This document shows, in pieces, positions 24,226 through 32,749 of a DNA stretch of 64,000 nucleotides; the first letter of the stretch is position 1, and the number at the start of each line of letters is the position of its first letter. The translations under genes and the position numbers were made by a program. The notes beneath the pieces are model-generated. The model was given only the letters and a program-made list of their open reading frames with translations. It was not told the DNA's origin and made no database searches. This stretch comes from Stakelama sediminis (GTDB lineage: Bacteria; Pseudomonadota; Alphaproteobacteria; Sphingomonadales; Sphingomonadaceae), in assembly GCF_014199335.1 (NCBI RefSeq), contig NZ_JACIJI010000001.1:992001-1056000 (forward strand), read 5' to 3'.

Positions 24226-25107
24226 ATGACTGAAACCCGTGTTCCGTCCCGCCTCTTCCGCCCTGCCCAGCAGGAAGCGGAAACCGCGCGGACCCAGCTC
24301 CAGACTCCGCAGACCGAAGATCCGGCCTATCGCCTCGCCTTTCAGGACATGGACTTCCTGTTGCGCGAAGATCTGCGCCCCGTCCGTTTCCAGCTTGAAC
24401 TGCTCAAACCGCAACTGATCCTCGATGAAGCGCACATCGCCTCGACGCTGGTAATGTACGGATCGGCCCGCATCCCGGAACCGGACAAGGCGCAGGCGCT
24501 GCTCGACATGGCCGAGGACGATCAGGGCAAGCGGATCGCCGAAAATCTGGTCGCCAAGTCGAAATATTACGATGTCGCCCGCAAGCTCGCGCAACTGGCC
24601 AGCCACTTCCCGCTCGACGAAGCGGGCAAGCGGCATTTCGTCGTGTGTTCGGGCGGCGGCCCGTCGATCATGGAAGCCGCCAATCGCGGCGCCGCCGATG
24701 TCGGTGCCGAATCGGTCGGCCTCAACATCGTCCTGCCGCATGAACAGGCGCCCAACCCCTATGTCACGCCGGGGCTGAGCATGCAGTTCCATTACTTCGC
24801 GCTGCGCAAGATGCACTTCCTGCTGCACGCGCGCGCGGTGGCGGTGTTCCCCGGCGGCTTCGGCACGTTCGATGAGAGTTTCGAGCTGCTGACGCTGATT
24901 CAGACCGGCAAGATCGATCCCATGCCGGTGCTGTTCTACGGTAAGGACTTCTGGAACCGCGTCGTCAATTTCGAGGCACTGTGCGACGAAGGCGTCATCA
25001 GCCCGCGCGACCTGAACCTCATCACCTTCGTCGAAACGGCAGAGGAAGGCTGGGAAATCATCCAGGACTTCTATCGCAACCGCAAGGGCGAAATCGACCT
25101 CGGCTAA
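24226..25107 (+). CDS. LOG family protein (TIGR00730-type)
   Basis: 293-aa Rossmann-fold protein. The family signature is clear: GGGPSIMEAANRGA near residues 143-156 and PGGFGTFDESFE near 206-217, with the catalytic Arg and Glu regions. LOG proteins cleave the N-glycosidic bond of nucleoside 5'-monophosphates (cytokinin-ribotide hydrolase in plants, nucleotidases such as PpnN in bacteria). An N-terminal extension of about 60 residues precedes the core. The ATG at 24226 is the first that gives a plausible N-terminus; no strong ribosome site. Downstream in the 25108-25213 gap, GGCGGCA/TGCCGCC forms a hairpin that may end transcription. Confidence 0.9.
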   Translation: MTETRVPSRLFRPAQQEAETARTQLQTPQTEDPAYRLAFQDMDFLLREDLRPVRFQLELLKPQLILDEAHIASTLVMYGSARIPEPDKAQALLDMAEDDQGKRIAENLVAKSKYYDVARKLAQLASHFPLDEAGKRHFVVCSGGGPSIMEAANRGAADVGAESVGLNIVLPHEQAPNPYVTPGLSMQFHYFALRKMHFLLHARAVAVFPGGFGTFDESFELLTLIQTGKIDPMPVLFYGKDFWNRVVNFEALCDEGVISPRDLNLITFVETAEEGWEIIQDFYRNRKGEIDLG

Positions 25108-25213
25108 GCCCTCGCCAATAACAATACCGTTCTTCCGAGCGGCGGCATAGTCGCGCAAAAAATCGTGCCGCCAGCGTTAGTGGTACAGAACAGGGGTTTT
25201 TCCGGACCCTTTC

Positions 25214-25684
25214 TTATAACCTCGCAAGAAGGGCGAGGCCGCCCAAAAGAACCGTGAGCAACCCGAATGTCATTGCCATCCAAAAGAGCGCCGGCTTGTT
25301 AGCACTGCGGCTCCAAGGAAAAAACGAAGGCCACAACATGGCGAATGCGAGCGCCAGATAAATTCCGTTCCACCAAGATAAAGGAATTCCTCCCTCGACC
25401 ATCAGTGAAATGAAGATTTTAAGTGTAACGCTGAAGATCAAGATAGTTGCAGCGATGACGGCTGTAACACCTGCGAATTGGCTTCTGCCAATCGAAACAA
25501 AAAGAAGCGCCACCCCTAAAATGACATCTTTCACGACCGCCCCTGCGACCATGGGCAATGGGATCCGATAGAGTCTGGCGAACGTCATAGCTACACGTGC
25601 GTCACGTATGGCAAGAAATAGAAATGCCATTCCAGCCGCGATTAGAACAGGCCTATTAGTCGCCCTCACAAACTTAGATGCCAT
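25214..25684 (-). CDS. orphan membrane protein of lower GC content
   Basis: 156-aa protein with about four hydrophobic segments (VLIAAGMAFLFLAI, MVAGAVVKDVILGVALLFVSI, FAGVTAVIAATILIFSVTLKIFI, FWMAMTFGLLTVLLGGLALLA). No family recognised. The ATG at 25684 has GAGGTA upstream. Codon use is clearly unlike the rest of the window: AT-ending codons, and many AAA, GAA and ATA-type triplets, so the gene was probably acquired. It lies between convergent LOG and the same-strand cytochrome c gene with no partner gene. A CCGATT-TCGG-AATCGG hairpin lies upstream at 25800-25815. Confidence 0.65.
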   Translation of the reverse strand: MASKFVRATNRPVLIAAGMAFLFLAIRDARVAMTFARLYRIPLPMVAGAVVKDVILGVALLFVSIGRSQFAGVTAVIAATILIFSVTLKIFISLMVEGGIPLSWWNGIYLALAFAMLWPSFFPWSRSANKPALFWMAMTFGLLTVLLGGLALLARL

Positions 25685-25841
25685 CAGTACCTCGCGTATG
25701 CCAACCGAGTACGCAATGCGGCGTCTAGTTATCGCCCACAAGTTTGACGTTAGCGGAAAGTCTGCATTCCGCCCGCATGGCCGCGAGAACACACCGTTTC
25801 CGATTTCGGAATCGGTCCGCGCTGCTGGGGATCAGGCCCCC

Positions 25842-26528
25842 TCAATCGCCGGGATGTTTGGCCGCCTGCACCGCTGCCTGCGGGTCGTTGGACGGCGCGC
25901 CGGGTGCCAGTGTCGCCCGGTTCTGGATTCCCGCCGTCGGCAACGGCCCCGAATCATTGGCCGGGGCATCGGCATTGTCGGCCCCCGCAATCGCCTTTTC
26001 GGGTGCCTTGGGCAGCGGCAGGTTCGATCCCTGCGCATTCAGATAAGCGATGACGTCGGCGCGGTCCTGCGCCTTGGGCAATCCGGCAAAGGTCATCTTC
26101 GTGCCGGGCGCGAACTTGCGCGGACTGGTCAGCCATTCGTTCAACTGGTCGAACGTCCAGTTTCCACCCTTGTTCTTCAGCGCGTCCGAAAAGGCGAAAC
26201 CGCGCTTGCCATGCCCGATCGGGTCGCCGACCGTGGCATAGAGATTGGGACCGATGCCGTTGGGACCGCCCTGATTGATCGTGTGACAGGCCGCGCATTT
26301 GTTGAAAACCTGCTTGCCTTTGTCGGGGTCGGCACTGGCGAGCAGCGTCGCGAACGGCACTTCAGGCGCGGCCGCACCGCCGCCTTCGGGTTCGGCGGAT
26401 TTGACGGGATAGCCCATCTTTTCGGGCTTTTCTTCGTGGAAGATCATGCCACTGGCGATGGAAAGGCCCAGGGCCGCCACACAAGCCGCCAGAATCCACC
26501 CTGCGATCGTATTGGTCCGGTTGTCCAT
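25842..26528 (-). CDS. membrane-anchored cytochrome c (CycM-like)
   Basis: 228-aa class I cytochrome c. An uncleaved N-terminal helix (TIAGWILAACVAALGLSIASGMIF) anchors it. Haem attachment CAACH is at about residues 78-82, and M145 in GTKMTFAGL is the likely sixth ligand. A Pro/Ala-rich tail of about 60 residues follows the domain. Such proteins carry electrons from the bc1 complex to cytochrome oxidase. It is divergent from pheA, 116 nt apart. CcmH-type or oxidase genes are not nearby. Confidence 0.92.
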   Translation of the reverse strand: MDNRTNTIAGWILAACVAALGLSIASGMIFHEEKPEKMGYPVKSAEPEGGGAAAPEVPFATLLASADPDKGKQVFNKCAACHTINQGGPNGIGPNLYATVGDPIGHGKRGFAFSDALKNKGGNWTFDQLNEWLTSPRKFAPGTKMTFAGLPKAQDRADVIAYLNAQGSNLPLPKAPEKAIAGADNADAPANDSGPLPTAGIQNRATLAPGAPSNDPQAAVQAAKHPGD

Positions 26529-26644
26529 TGCCCCCGCCGATCATCCCGTCCTGTTTTATTATGACTATTTCCTTTAGAGGCACGATCCGCGCATCGCAAG
26601 CCACGCTTGCCTGAACGGGTCAGCGGGGGTAAGCGCCCGCTTCC

Positions 26645-27535
26645 ATGCAGGAATTTCCCGCCCCCGCGCGCCCCCTGATCGAGCGCATGAGCAAAGCCGC
26701 CGCCGATGCTCCCCATCGTGCCGTCGCCTTTCAGGGCGCGCCCGGCGCCAATTCGCACATCGCCGCCGCGGAAGCCTTTCCCGACGGCCTGCCCTTGCCC
26801 TGTTTCGGATTCGGCGATGCCATCGACGCGGTACGCGAAGGACGCGCCGACTGCGCGATCATCCCGATCGAGAATTCGCAGCATGGCCGCGTCGCCGACA
26901 TGCACTTCCTGCTGCCCGAATCGGGTCTGGTCATCACCGGTGAGCACTTCCTGCCGATCCGCCATGCGCTGATGGGCGTGGGCGACCGCGCCGCCATCCG
27001 TCAGGCGATGAGCCATCCGCAGGCGCTGGGCCAGTGCCGCCACTGGCTCGCCGAACAGGGGATCGGGCCGCTGACCTATCCCGATACGGCGGGGGCCGCG
27101 GCACGGGTCCGCGAACTGAACGACCCGGCCATTGCCGCCCTCGCCCCGCCAAAGGCCGCCGAACTGTACGGCCTGACGCTGTTCGAAACCGACATTGCCG
27201 ATGCCGACCACAACACCACCCGCTTCGTCGTGCTGGCGCGAGAAGCCGCCGGGCAGGACCATGACGGCCCGATGATGACGACGCTGATGTTCGCGGTGAA
27301 GAACGTGCCTGCCGCTCTCTACAAGGCGCTGGGCGGCTTTGCGACCAACGGCGTCAACCTGACCAAGCTCGAAAGCTATCAGCGTGAGGGCAGCTTCGCG
27401 GCCAGCGAATTCTATTGCGATATCGAGGGCAAGCCGGGCGACCCGGCCGTCGATCAGGCGCTGGAGGAACTCGCCTTCCAGACCAAATGGCTCCGCCTCC
27501 TCGGCAGCTATCCGCAGGCCCGTAAACGCGGATAG
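26645..27535 (+). CDS. pheA: prephenate dehydratase
   Basis: 296-aa enzyme converting prephenate to phenylpyruvate in phenylalanine synthesis. Two PDT lobes: VAFQGAPGANSHIAAAEAF at the start, CAIIPIENSQHGRVADMH, and the NTTRFVVLARE motif carrying the catalytic Thr-Arg-Phe. A C-terminal ACT domain (NVPAALYKALGGFATNGVNLTKLESYQ) suggests feedback control by phenylalanine. No fused chorismate mutase domain: that activity comes from two separate AroQ genes in this window. The ATG at 26645 gives a slightly longer N-terminus than the ATG at 26690. Confidence 0.96.
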   Translation: MQEFPAPARPLIERMSKAAADAPHRAVAFQGAPGANSHIAAAEAFPDGLPLPCFGFGDAIDAVREGRADCAIIPIENSQHGRVADMHFLLPESGLVITGEHFLPIRHALMGVGDRAAIRQAMSHPQALGQCRHWLAEQGIGPLTYPDTAGAAARVRELNDPAIAALAPPKAAELYGLTLFETDIADADHNTTRFVVLAREAAGQDHDGPMMTTLMFAVKNVPAALYKALGGFATNGVNLTKLESYQREGSFAASEFYCDIEGKPGDPAVDQALEELAFQTKWLRLLGSYPQARKRG

Positions 27536-27553
27536 ACTCCACGGCCTCTCAAT

Positions 27554-27610
27554 CCATCGGCAATTTCCGATGGGAATTGACCGGCCGGAATACATCGGAT
27601 ATTTCCGATG
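27554..27610 (+). promoter_or_regulatory. two ArsR-type operators and overlapping promoter
   Basis: Two inverted repeats of the form CATCGG-N6-CCGATG: 27554-27573 (CCATCGG CAATTT CCGATGG) and 27593-27610 (CATCGG ATATTT CCGATG). Their centres are 38 bp apart. Between them TTGACC at 27577-27582 could be a -35 box, with a -10 such as TATTTC at about 27600 inside the second repeat. Binding there would block RNA polymerase. The second repeat ends 2 nt before the arsR start codon. Confidence 0.7.
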
Positions 27611-27611
27611 C

Positions 27612-27938
27612 ATGGATCAGGAACAGGCTCTCACCGCCCTTGCCGCGCTGTCGCATCCGACACGGCTCGACACTTTTCGTATGCTGGTTCGCCACGCACC
27701 GAAGGGCTGCACCACGGGTGAACTGGTCGAAGCGACGGGGCTGAGCCAGAGCACTTTCTCCACCCATCTTGCCGTGCTGGCAAAGGCCGGGCTGGTCCGC
27801 TCGCACAAACAGGGGCGCCATCATCTTCAATGCGCCGATATCGACACATTGCGTGCGCTCATCCTGTTTCTGGCGACGGATTGCTGTCAGGGGCGCGCCG
27901 ACCTGTGCGAGCCCCTGCTCGCCGACCTTGCCTGCTGA
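27612..27938 (+). CDS. arsR: ArsR/SmtB family repressor
   Basis: 108-aa winged-helix repressor: DQEQALTALAALSHPTRLDTFRMLV, then the recognition helix region TTGELVEATGLSQSTFSTHLAVLAKAGLV. Sensor cysteines may be C-terminal (DCCQGRADLCE) instead of the ELCVC type near the helix 3 of plasmid R773 ArsR, so metalloid binding is predicted at the dimer tail (inference). First gene of arsR-arsC-acr3, 12 nt before arsC. Two matching dyads lie just upstream, so autorepression is likely. ATG at 27612; a longer frame reads back into pheA and was rejected. Confidence 0.92.
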   Translation: MDQEQALTALAALSHPTRLDTFRMLVRHAPKGCTTGELVEATGLSQSTFSTHLAVLAKAGLVRSHKQGRHHLQCADIDTLRALILFLATDCCQGRADLCEPLLADLAC

Positions 27939-27950
27939 ACGGAGCAAGCC

Positions 27951-28373
27951 ATGGACATCATCCTCTATCACAATCCCGCATGCGGCACGTCACGCAACAC
28001 GCTGGCGATGATCCGCAATGCTGGGATCGAGCCGCACATCATCGAATATCTGAAGACCCCGCCGACACGCGCGATGCTGCTGCAACTGATCGAGCGTTCC
28101 GGGCTGACCCCGCGCCGGTTGCTGCGCGTAAAGGGCACGCCCTATGCCGAACTCGGCCTCGACGACGAAAGCCTCGACGACACGGCACTGATCGACGCGA
28201 TGATGGCGCATCCGATCCTGATCAACCGCCCGCTGGTGGTTTCGCCGCTCGGCGTGCGCCTCTGCCGCCCGTCGGAGCAGGTGCTCGACATTCTGCCCAC
28301 ACCGCAACAGGGCGCCTTCACTAAAGAGGATGGCCAGGCCGTGATCGACACCGTCGGGCAGCGGATAGGCTGA
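27951..28373 (+). CDS. arsC: glutaredoxin-dependent arsenate reductase
   Basis: 140-aa ArsC of the glutaredoxin/Spx type. The catalytic Cys lies in YHNPACGTSRNTL near residue 11, and the arsenate-binding Arg in NRPLVVSPLGVRLCRPSE. Reduces arsenate to arsenite with electrons from glutathione and glutaredoxin; grxC is encoded at 3061-3315 in this window. The gene ends in TGATG, where the last base of its stop is the first base of the acr3 start. Confidence 0.96.
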   Translation: MDIILYHNPACGTSRNTLAMIRNAGIEPHIIEYLKTPPTRAMLLQLIERSGLTPRRLLRVKGTPYAELGLDDESLDDTALIDAMMAHPILINRPLVVSPLGVRLCRPSEQVLDILPTPQQGAFTKEDGQAVIDTVGQRIG

Positions 28374-29440
28374 TGGCGACGCTCGCAACCGAACCGCAAC
28401 GCCCCGCCATCGGCACTTTCGAACGCTATCTGACCGTGTGGGTCGTACTGTGCATCATCGCCGGAATCGGACTTGGCCATCTGTTGCCCGGTGTCTTCGC
28501 CACCATCGCCGCGACGCAAGTCGCCAACGTCAATCTGATCGTCGCGGTGCTCATCTGGCTGATGATCATCCCCATGTTGCTGAAGATCGACTTCCGTGCA
28601 TTGGGGGCAGTACGCCGGCACTGGAAGGGTGTCGGCGTCACCCTGTTCGTCAACTGGGCGGTGAAGCCCTTTTCGATGGCGGCGCTGGGCACGCTGTTCC
28701 TGGGCTGGTGGTTCGCGCCCCTGCTGCCCGGCGGGCAGGCCACTTCCTACATCGCCGGACTGATCCTGCTTGCCGCGGCACCCTGCACCGCGATGGTCTT
28801 CGTGTGGTCCGGCCTGTGCGACGGCGACCCCGCCTATACGCTCAGCCAGGTCGCGCTTAACGATGTCCTGATGGTCTTCCTGTTCGCGCCGCTGGTCGCG
28901 CTGCTGCTGGGCGTCGCCTCCATCACGGTGCCGTGGAACACCCTGCTGCTGTCGGTCGCGCTCTACATCGTCATCCCCGTCATCGCCGCGCAGATCCTGC
29001 GAAGCGTACTGCTGCGCTCCGGCGGTCAGCCCGCGCTCGACCGCCTGCTGCACCGCTTCGGGCCGGTGTCGCTCGTTGCCCTGCTCGCGACGCTGGTGCT
29101 GCTGTTCGGGTTTCAGGGCGAGCAGATCCTCCGGCAACCGCTGGTCATCGCGCTGATCGCAGTGCCGATCATCGTGCAGGTCTATCTGAACGCGGGACTG
29201 GCCTATTGGCTGTCGCGGCGGTTCGGCGTCGCCTGGTGCGTTGCCGCCCCGGCGGCACTGATCGGCGCGTCCAATTTCTTCGAACTGGCGGTCGCGGCGG
29301 CGATTTCGCTGTTCGGCCTCCATTCGGGTGCGGCGCTGGCAACCGTGGTCGGCGTGCTGGTCGAAGTGCCGGTGATGCTGTCGGTGGTGTCGATCGTCAA
29401 AGGCACCCGCCGCTGGTATGAGGCGGGTGCCAGCGCCTGA
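28373..29440 (+). CDS. acr3: ACR3 family arsenite efflux permease
   Basis: 355-aa integral membrane protein with ten predicted helices. Motifs LILLAAAPCTAMVFVWS, with the conserved Cys, and IGASNFFELAVAAAISLFG are those of the ACR3 (BART superfamily) arsenite exporters. It expels arsenite produced by ArsC. It overlaps arsC by 1 nt (TGATG). The operon contains no arsA, arsH or arsM. Confidence 0.95.
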   Translation: MATLATEPQRPAIGTFERYLTVWVVLCIIAGIGLGHLLPGVFATIAATQVANVNLIVAVLIWLMIIPMLLKIDFRALGAVRRHWKGVGVTLFVNWAVKPFSMAALGTLFLGWWFAPLLPGGQATSYIAGLILLAAAPCTAMVFVWSGLCDGDPAYTLSQVALNDVLMVFLFAPLVALLLGVASITVPWNTLLLSVALYIVIPVIAAQILRSVLLRSGGQPALDRLLHRFGPVSLVALLATLVLLFGFQGEQILRQPLVIALIAVPIIVQVYLNAGLAYWLSRRFGVAWCVAAPAALIGASNFFELAVAAAISLFGLHSGAALATVVGVLVEVPVMLSVVSIVKGTRRWYEAGASA

Positions 29441-29449
29441 ACCCGCGCG

Positions 29450-30349
29450 CTATGCTACCGGCTCGCTCTCGGCACCAACCCCTTCCTCCGCCCATGCGCT
29501 CAGCAGCGTGTGGGCAATGGCGTAAGACGGCGGCGCCCCGAACGGCGCATCCGGGTCTTTGGCCAGCGCCGCGCGCACGGCATCGCGGGTGAACCAGCGG
29601 GCATCTTCCAGCTCATGCGCGTCGATCGTGATCGCATCGCCCTCGGCCTGCGCGACGCAGGCGATCATCAGCGACGAAGGAAACGGCCAGGGCTGGCTGG
29701 CGATATAGCGGACATTGTCGACCCGCACGCCCGCTTCCTCCTCGATCTCGCGCGCGACCGCTTCCTCGATCGATTCGCCGACCTCCAGAAACCCGGCGAG
29801 CGCCGAATAGCGCCCGGCGGGCCAGCTCGGCTGACGTCCCAGCAGGGCGCGCCCGTCATGTTCGGCAATCATGATGACGACCGGATCGACCCGGCCGAAA
29901 TGCTCCGCGCCGCACTGCCCGCAATGCCGTCCCCAGCCCGCGCGGAACGGCTGCGTCATCGACCCGCAATTGGCGCAGAAACGATGGCGCGCATGCCAGT
30001 CGAGCAGGCTGCGCGCGGCGGCATAATGCGCCGCATCCTCCGCGCGTATCGCCGCCAGCATCGCGAACAGTTCGGGCGTGCGCGGCCCCGCTGCCGGATC
30101 ATCGGGCAGGCGCGCGGCAAAGCGCGGTTCCTCTCCCTCCAGCCCCAGCAGCGCCAGTTCCGCTCCTTGCGGCACCGCGTCCATCGGCAACCACACCAGC
30201 CGCCCTTCGCCATCCAGCTCCGGCTCGAACGCCGTCAGTTTCAGCAATCGGGCACGCGGGTCGGCGATCGCCGCGGCCAGCGCATCGGCGTCATGGCGCA
30301 GGCGGTCGGCGCGATCCAGCGTGCCGCCGGTAAAGCCGGGCTGCTTCAC
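29450..30349 (-). CDS. nudC: NAD+ diphosphatase / RNA decapping NUDIX enzyme
   Basis: 299-aa NudC. Features in order: N-terminal domain, a zinc ribbon (CANCGSMTQPF and HCGQCGAEHFG), then the NUDIX box GFLEVGESIEEAVAREIEEEAGV, followed by the NudC motif SQPWPFPSSLM. It hydrolyses NAD(H) and removes NAD caps from RNA. The start is GTG at 30349, which overlaps the stop of the upstream serine hydrolase (GTGA), so it is translated by coupling; longer readings to an ATG at 30400 lie in the other gene. Last gene of mutY-hydrolase-nudC. Confidence 0.93.
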   Translation of the reverse strand: MKQPGFTGGTLDRADRLRHDADALAAAIADPRARLLKLTAFEPELDGEGRLVWLPMDAVPQGAELALLGLEGEEPRFAARLPDDPAAGPRTPELFAMLAAIRAEDAAHYAAARSLLDWHARHRFCANCGSMTQPFRAGWGRHCGQCGAEHFGRVDPVVIMIAEHDGRALLGRQPSWPAGRYSALAGFLEVGESIEEAVAREIEEEAGVRVDNVRYIASQPWPFPSSLMIACVAQAEGDAITIDAHELEDARWFTRDAVRAALAKDPDAPFGAPPSYAIAHTLLSAWAEEGVGAESEPVA

Positions 30350-31674
30350 TTGGCAAGGTCGGCATAAACCGCCTTCACCACTTCCTGCCGCAGCGGCCAT
30401 TTGTCGGCGGGGAAATAATTGACCATCACCGTGCCGCGCACCTTATGTTCGGGATCGACCCAGGCGATCGTACCCGCCGCACCACCCCAGCCATAGGTGC
30501 CCTTGCCCGGCCCGCCCGGCACATCCTGCAGATAGACCGAACCGCCCGCGCCGAAACCCATTTTCGGCGCGTCGGCACCGCCACCGGTTCCCCCCGGCAC
30601 CTGATCGAACGTCACGCCCGGCGGCAACAGGTTGGACATGGCCAGCTTCACCGTTTCCGGCTTCATCACCTGCACCCCGTCCAGCGTACCTCCATTTTCC
30701 AGCATGTGCAGGAACCGGTCGTAATCGCGCGCCGACATCACCAGCCCCGCGCCGCCATAGGGAAAGCTGGGCGGCTGCAGATAGACCGAGGTCGCCGCCG
30801 GGTCCATCGGCACCATCGTATCGCCCATCCACATATAGTTGGTGGTCAGGCGGCCGACCTGTGCCTCGGGCACCGTCCAATAGGTCGATTCCATCTTCAG
30901 CGGGGTGAGCAGGCGCGTTTTCACAAACTGTTCGAACGGCTCCCCGCTCGCCACCTCTACCACGCGTGCCAGCACGTCGAGACCGATCGAATAGCTCCAT
31001 TTGGTCCCCGGCTCGGCAATCAGCGGCAGGGTCGCCACCCGGTCGGCAAAGTCTTTCAGCGATTTGGGCCGGACCGCGCGCATCTTCGTCTCGACCTGCG
31101 CATTCACCGCGCCGGGCAGAATACCTTTCTGCTCATAGGCTTTCAGCAGCGCCCCCTTGGTGATGATGCTGTACCCCAGCCCCGCCGTATGCGTCATCAG
31201 CATGCGAATGGTGATCTGGTGCTTTGCCGGATGGCTGGCCAGCGAATCGCTGTCGGGCGTATCGAGCACCTGCATCTGTTTGAAGCCGGGGATGAAATCG
31301 CTCACCGGCTCGTCCAGCTTCAGCTTGCCGTCCTGAATCAGCAGCATCGCCGCCATCGCGGTGACCGGCTTGGTCATCGAATAGACGCGCCACAGGCTGT
31401 CGGCATTCACCCGCGTCTTGCCGTTCTGCGCCAGCGTACCGTCGGCGATGAAGGTCGGCGCCGAATCGTCCTTGCCCACGGCGATGACGATACCCGGTGC
31501 GCGCCCGTCATTGACGAACTGTTTGGCAAAGGCCGCCGTGCGCGGCAGCTCGACCGCCTTGTCCGGTCCGCCCGCAGGCGAGCCCTGATCCGCCTGTGCC
31601 GCGTTCGCAACCGTACCACAGGTCGCGCCCGCCAGCATCAATGCAACCAGACCGGCTCGCGCGCTGAAACGCAT
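30346..31674 (-). CDS. serine hydrolase, class C beta-lactamase/esterase family
   Basis: 442-aa exported protein with signal peptide MRFSARAGLVALMLAGATCGTVANA. The SxxK catalytic pair is SMTK (YSMTKPVTAMAAM) near residue 110, a Tyr box WSYSIGLD near 230 and a C-terminal WGGAAGT in the place of KTG/HGG. Such proteins are usually esterases or DD-peptidase-like rather than true beta-lactamases. The ATG at 31674 lies 1 nt after the mutY stop and is preceded by GGAGAAG. It overlaps nudC by 4 nt. Not predicted to give antibiotic resistance from sequence alone. Confidence 0.88.
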   Translation of the reverse strand: MRFSARAGLVALMLAGATCGTVANAAQADQGSPAGGPDKAVELPRTAAFAKQFVNDGRAPGIVIAVGKDDSAPTFIADGTLAQNGKTRVNADSLWRVYSMTKPVTAMAAMLLIQDGKLKLDEPVSDFIPGFKQMQVLDTPDSDSLASHPAKHQITIRMLMTHTAGLGYSIITKGALLKAYEQKGILPGAVNAQVETKMRAVRPKSLKDFADRVATLPLIAEPGTKWSYSIGLDVLARVVEVASGEPFEQFVKTRLLTPLKMESTYWTVPEAQVGRLTTNYMWMGDTMVPMDPAATSVYLQPPSFPYGGAGLVMSARDYDRFLHMLENGGTLDGVQVMKPETVKLAMSNLLPPGVTFDQVPGGTGGGADAPKMGFGAGGSVYLQDVPGGPGKGTYGWGGAAGTIAWVDPEHKVRGTVMVNYFPADKWPLRQEVVKAVYADLAK

Positions 31675-31675
31675 A

Positions 31676-32722
31676 TTACTTCTCCATTTTCGCGACGGCC
31701 TTGGCAAAAAGGGTCGGCAGGCCCGCCGCATCCATCTCCCGGAGGGGCCACCACTGCCCGTCCGCAACAGCATCGGTTTGCCGGTCCAGCCGCGTCTCTG
31801 CAAGGGCGCAATCCAGTGCGAAGTGGGTAAAGACGTGACGAACCACCGTATCGGCAATCTGCCAGTCCGCCTCTATCGGCGCGTCCGTCAATCCCGGCGG
31901 CGCCTCTTCCCATGGCCCGGTGGGCAGCGCCAGCATTCCGCCCAGCATCCCCTTGTCCGGTCGGCGCACCAGCAGCACATGGCCCTCCGCCTCGATCCAG
32001 AACATCGTCCCGTATCGCTGCGGCTTGACCCGGCGGGGTGCCTTTTGGGGCCATTGTTCGGGCGCGCCACGGGCAAAGGCAGCGCACTCTCCGCGTACCG
32101 GACACAGCATGCAGCGGGGTGCGCGCGCGGTGCAGATCGTCGCGCCCAGATCCATCATCGCCTGCGCGAAATCGCCCGCCCGATCGTCCGGCGTGATGCC
32201 ATCGGTCAGCGCCGCAATCTCCGGCTTGGCGGCGGGCAGCGGCGTGTCGAGCACTGCCAGCCGCGCGACCACGCGCTCGACATTGGCATCGACCACCACC
32301 GCGCGCCTGCCGAACGCGATCGCGGCGATGGCAGCGGCGGTATAAGCGCCGATTCCCGGCAGTTTCCGCAGCGCTTCTTCGGTATCGGGCAATGCCCCGC
32401 CATAATCGTTCGCCACGACGCGGGCACAGGCAAGCAGGTTGCGCGCGCGGGCATAATAGCCCAGCCCCGCCCATGCGGCCATCAGCTCGCCGTCCTCGAC
32501 CGCCGCCAGCGCCCGGAAATCGGGCCAGCGGCGCGTAAATGCCTCGAAATAGGGGATGACGGTGGCAACCTGCGTCTGTTGCAGCATCACCTCCGACAGC
32601 CACACCCGATAAGGGTCGGGCGCGGGCGTTCCCGGTGGCGCGCGCCAGGGCAATTGCCGGGCATGAACGTCATACCAGGCGAGCAGGTCGGATGCGATTG
32701 TCAAAGGAAGCTTGGCGGGCAC
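31676..32722 (-). CDS. mutY: A/G-specific adenine DNA glycosylase
   Basis: 348-aa base-excision repair glycosylase that removes adenine opposite 8-oxoguanine. Visible features are the EVMLQQTQVATVIPYFEAF catalytic-region motif, the helix-hairpin-helix LPGIGAYTAAAI with following catalytic Asp, the 4Fe-4S Cys set (CTARAPRCMLCPVRGEC), and a C-terminal NUDIX-like recognition domain. First gene of mutY-serine hydrolase-nudC and divergent from dciA by 27 nt. Confidence 0.96.
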   Translation of the reverse strand: MPAKLPLTIASDLLAWYDVHARQLPWRAPPGTPAPDPYRVWLSEVMLQQTQVATVIPYFEAFTRRWPDFRALAAVEDGELMAAWAGLGYYARARNLLACARVVANDYGGALPDTEEALRKLPGIGAYTAAAIAAIAFGRRAVVVDANVERVVARLAVLDTPLPAAKPEIAALTDGITPDDRAGDFAQAMMDLGATICTARAPRCMLCPVRGECAAFARGAPEQWPQKAPRRVKPQRYGTMFWIEAEGHVLLVRRPDKGMLGGMLALPTGPWEEAPPGLTDAPIEADWQIADTVVRHVFTHFALDCALAETRLDRQTDAVADGQWWPLREMDAAGLPTLFAKAVAKMEK

Positions 32723-32749
32723 GCACTGCCTATGGCATGGAGGACGGCA

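Noticed and set aside
25685..25841. Integron attC-like site next to the AT-richer membrane gene (TTTGACGTTAGC)
   Set aside because: Only one core-like box; no matching inverse core and no integrase nearby.
30346..31674. Antibiotic-resistance beta-lactamase
   Set aside because: Has the SxxK serine hydrolase motif, but the C-terminal box is WGGAAGT and the context (mutY, nudC) is housekeeping; an esterase-like role is more likely.
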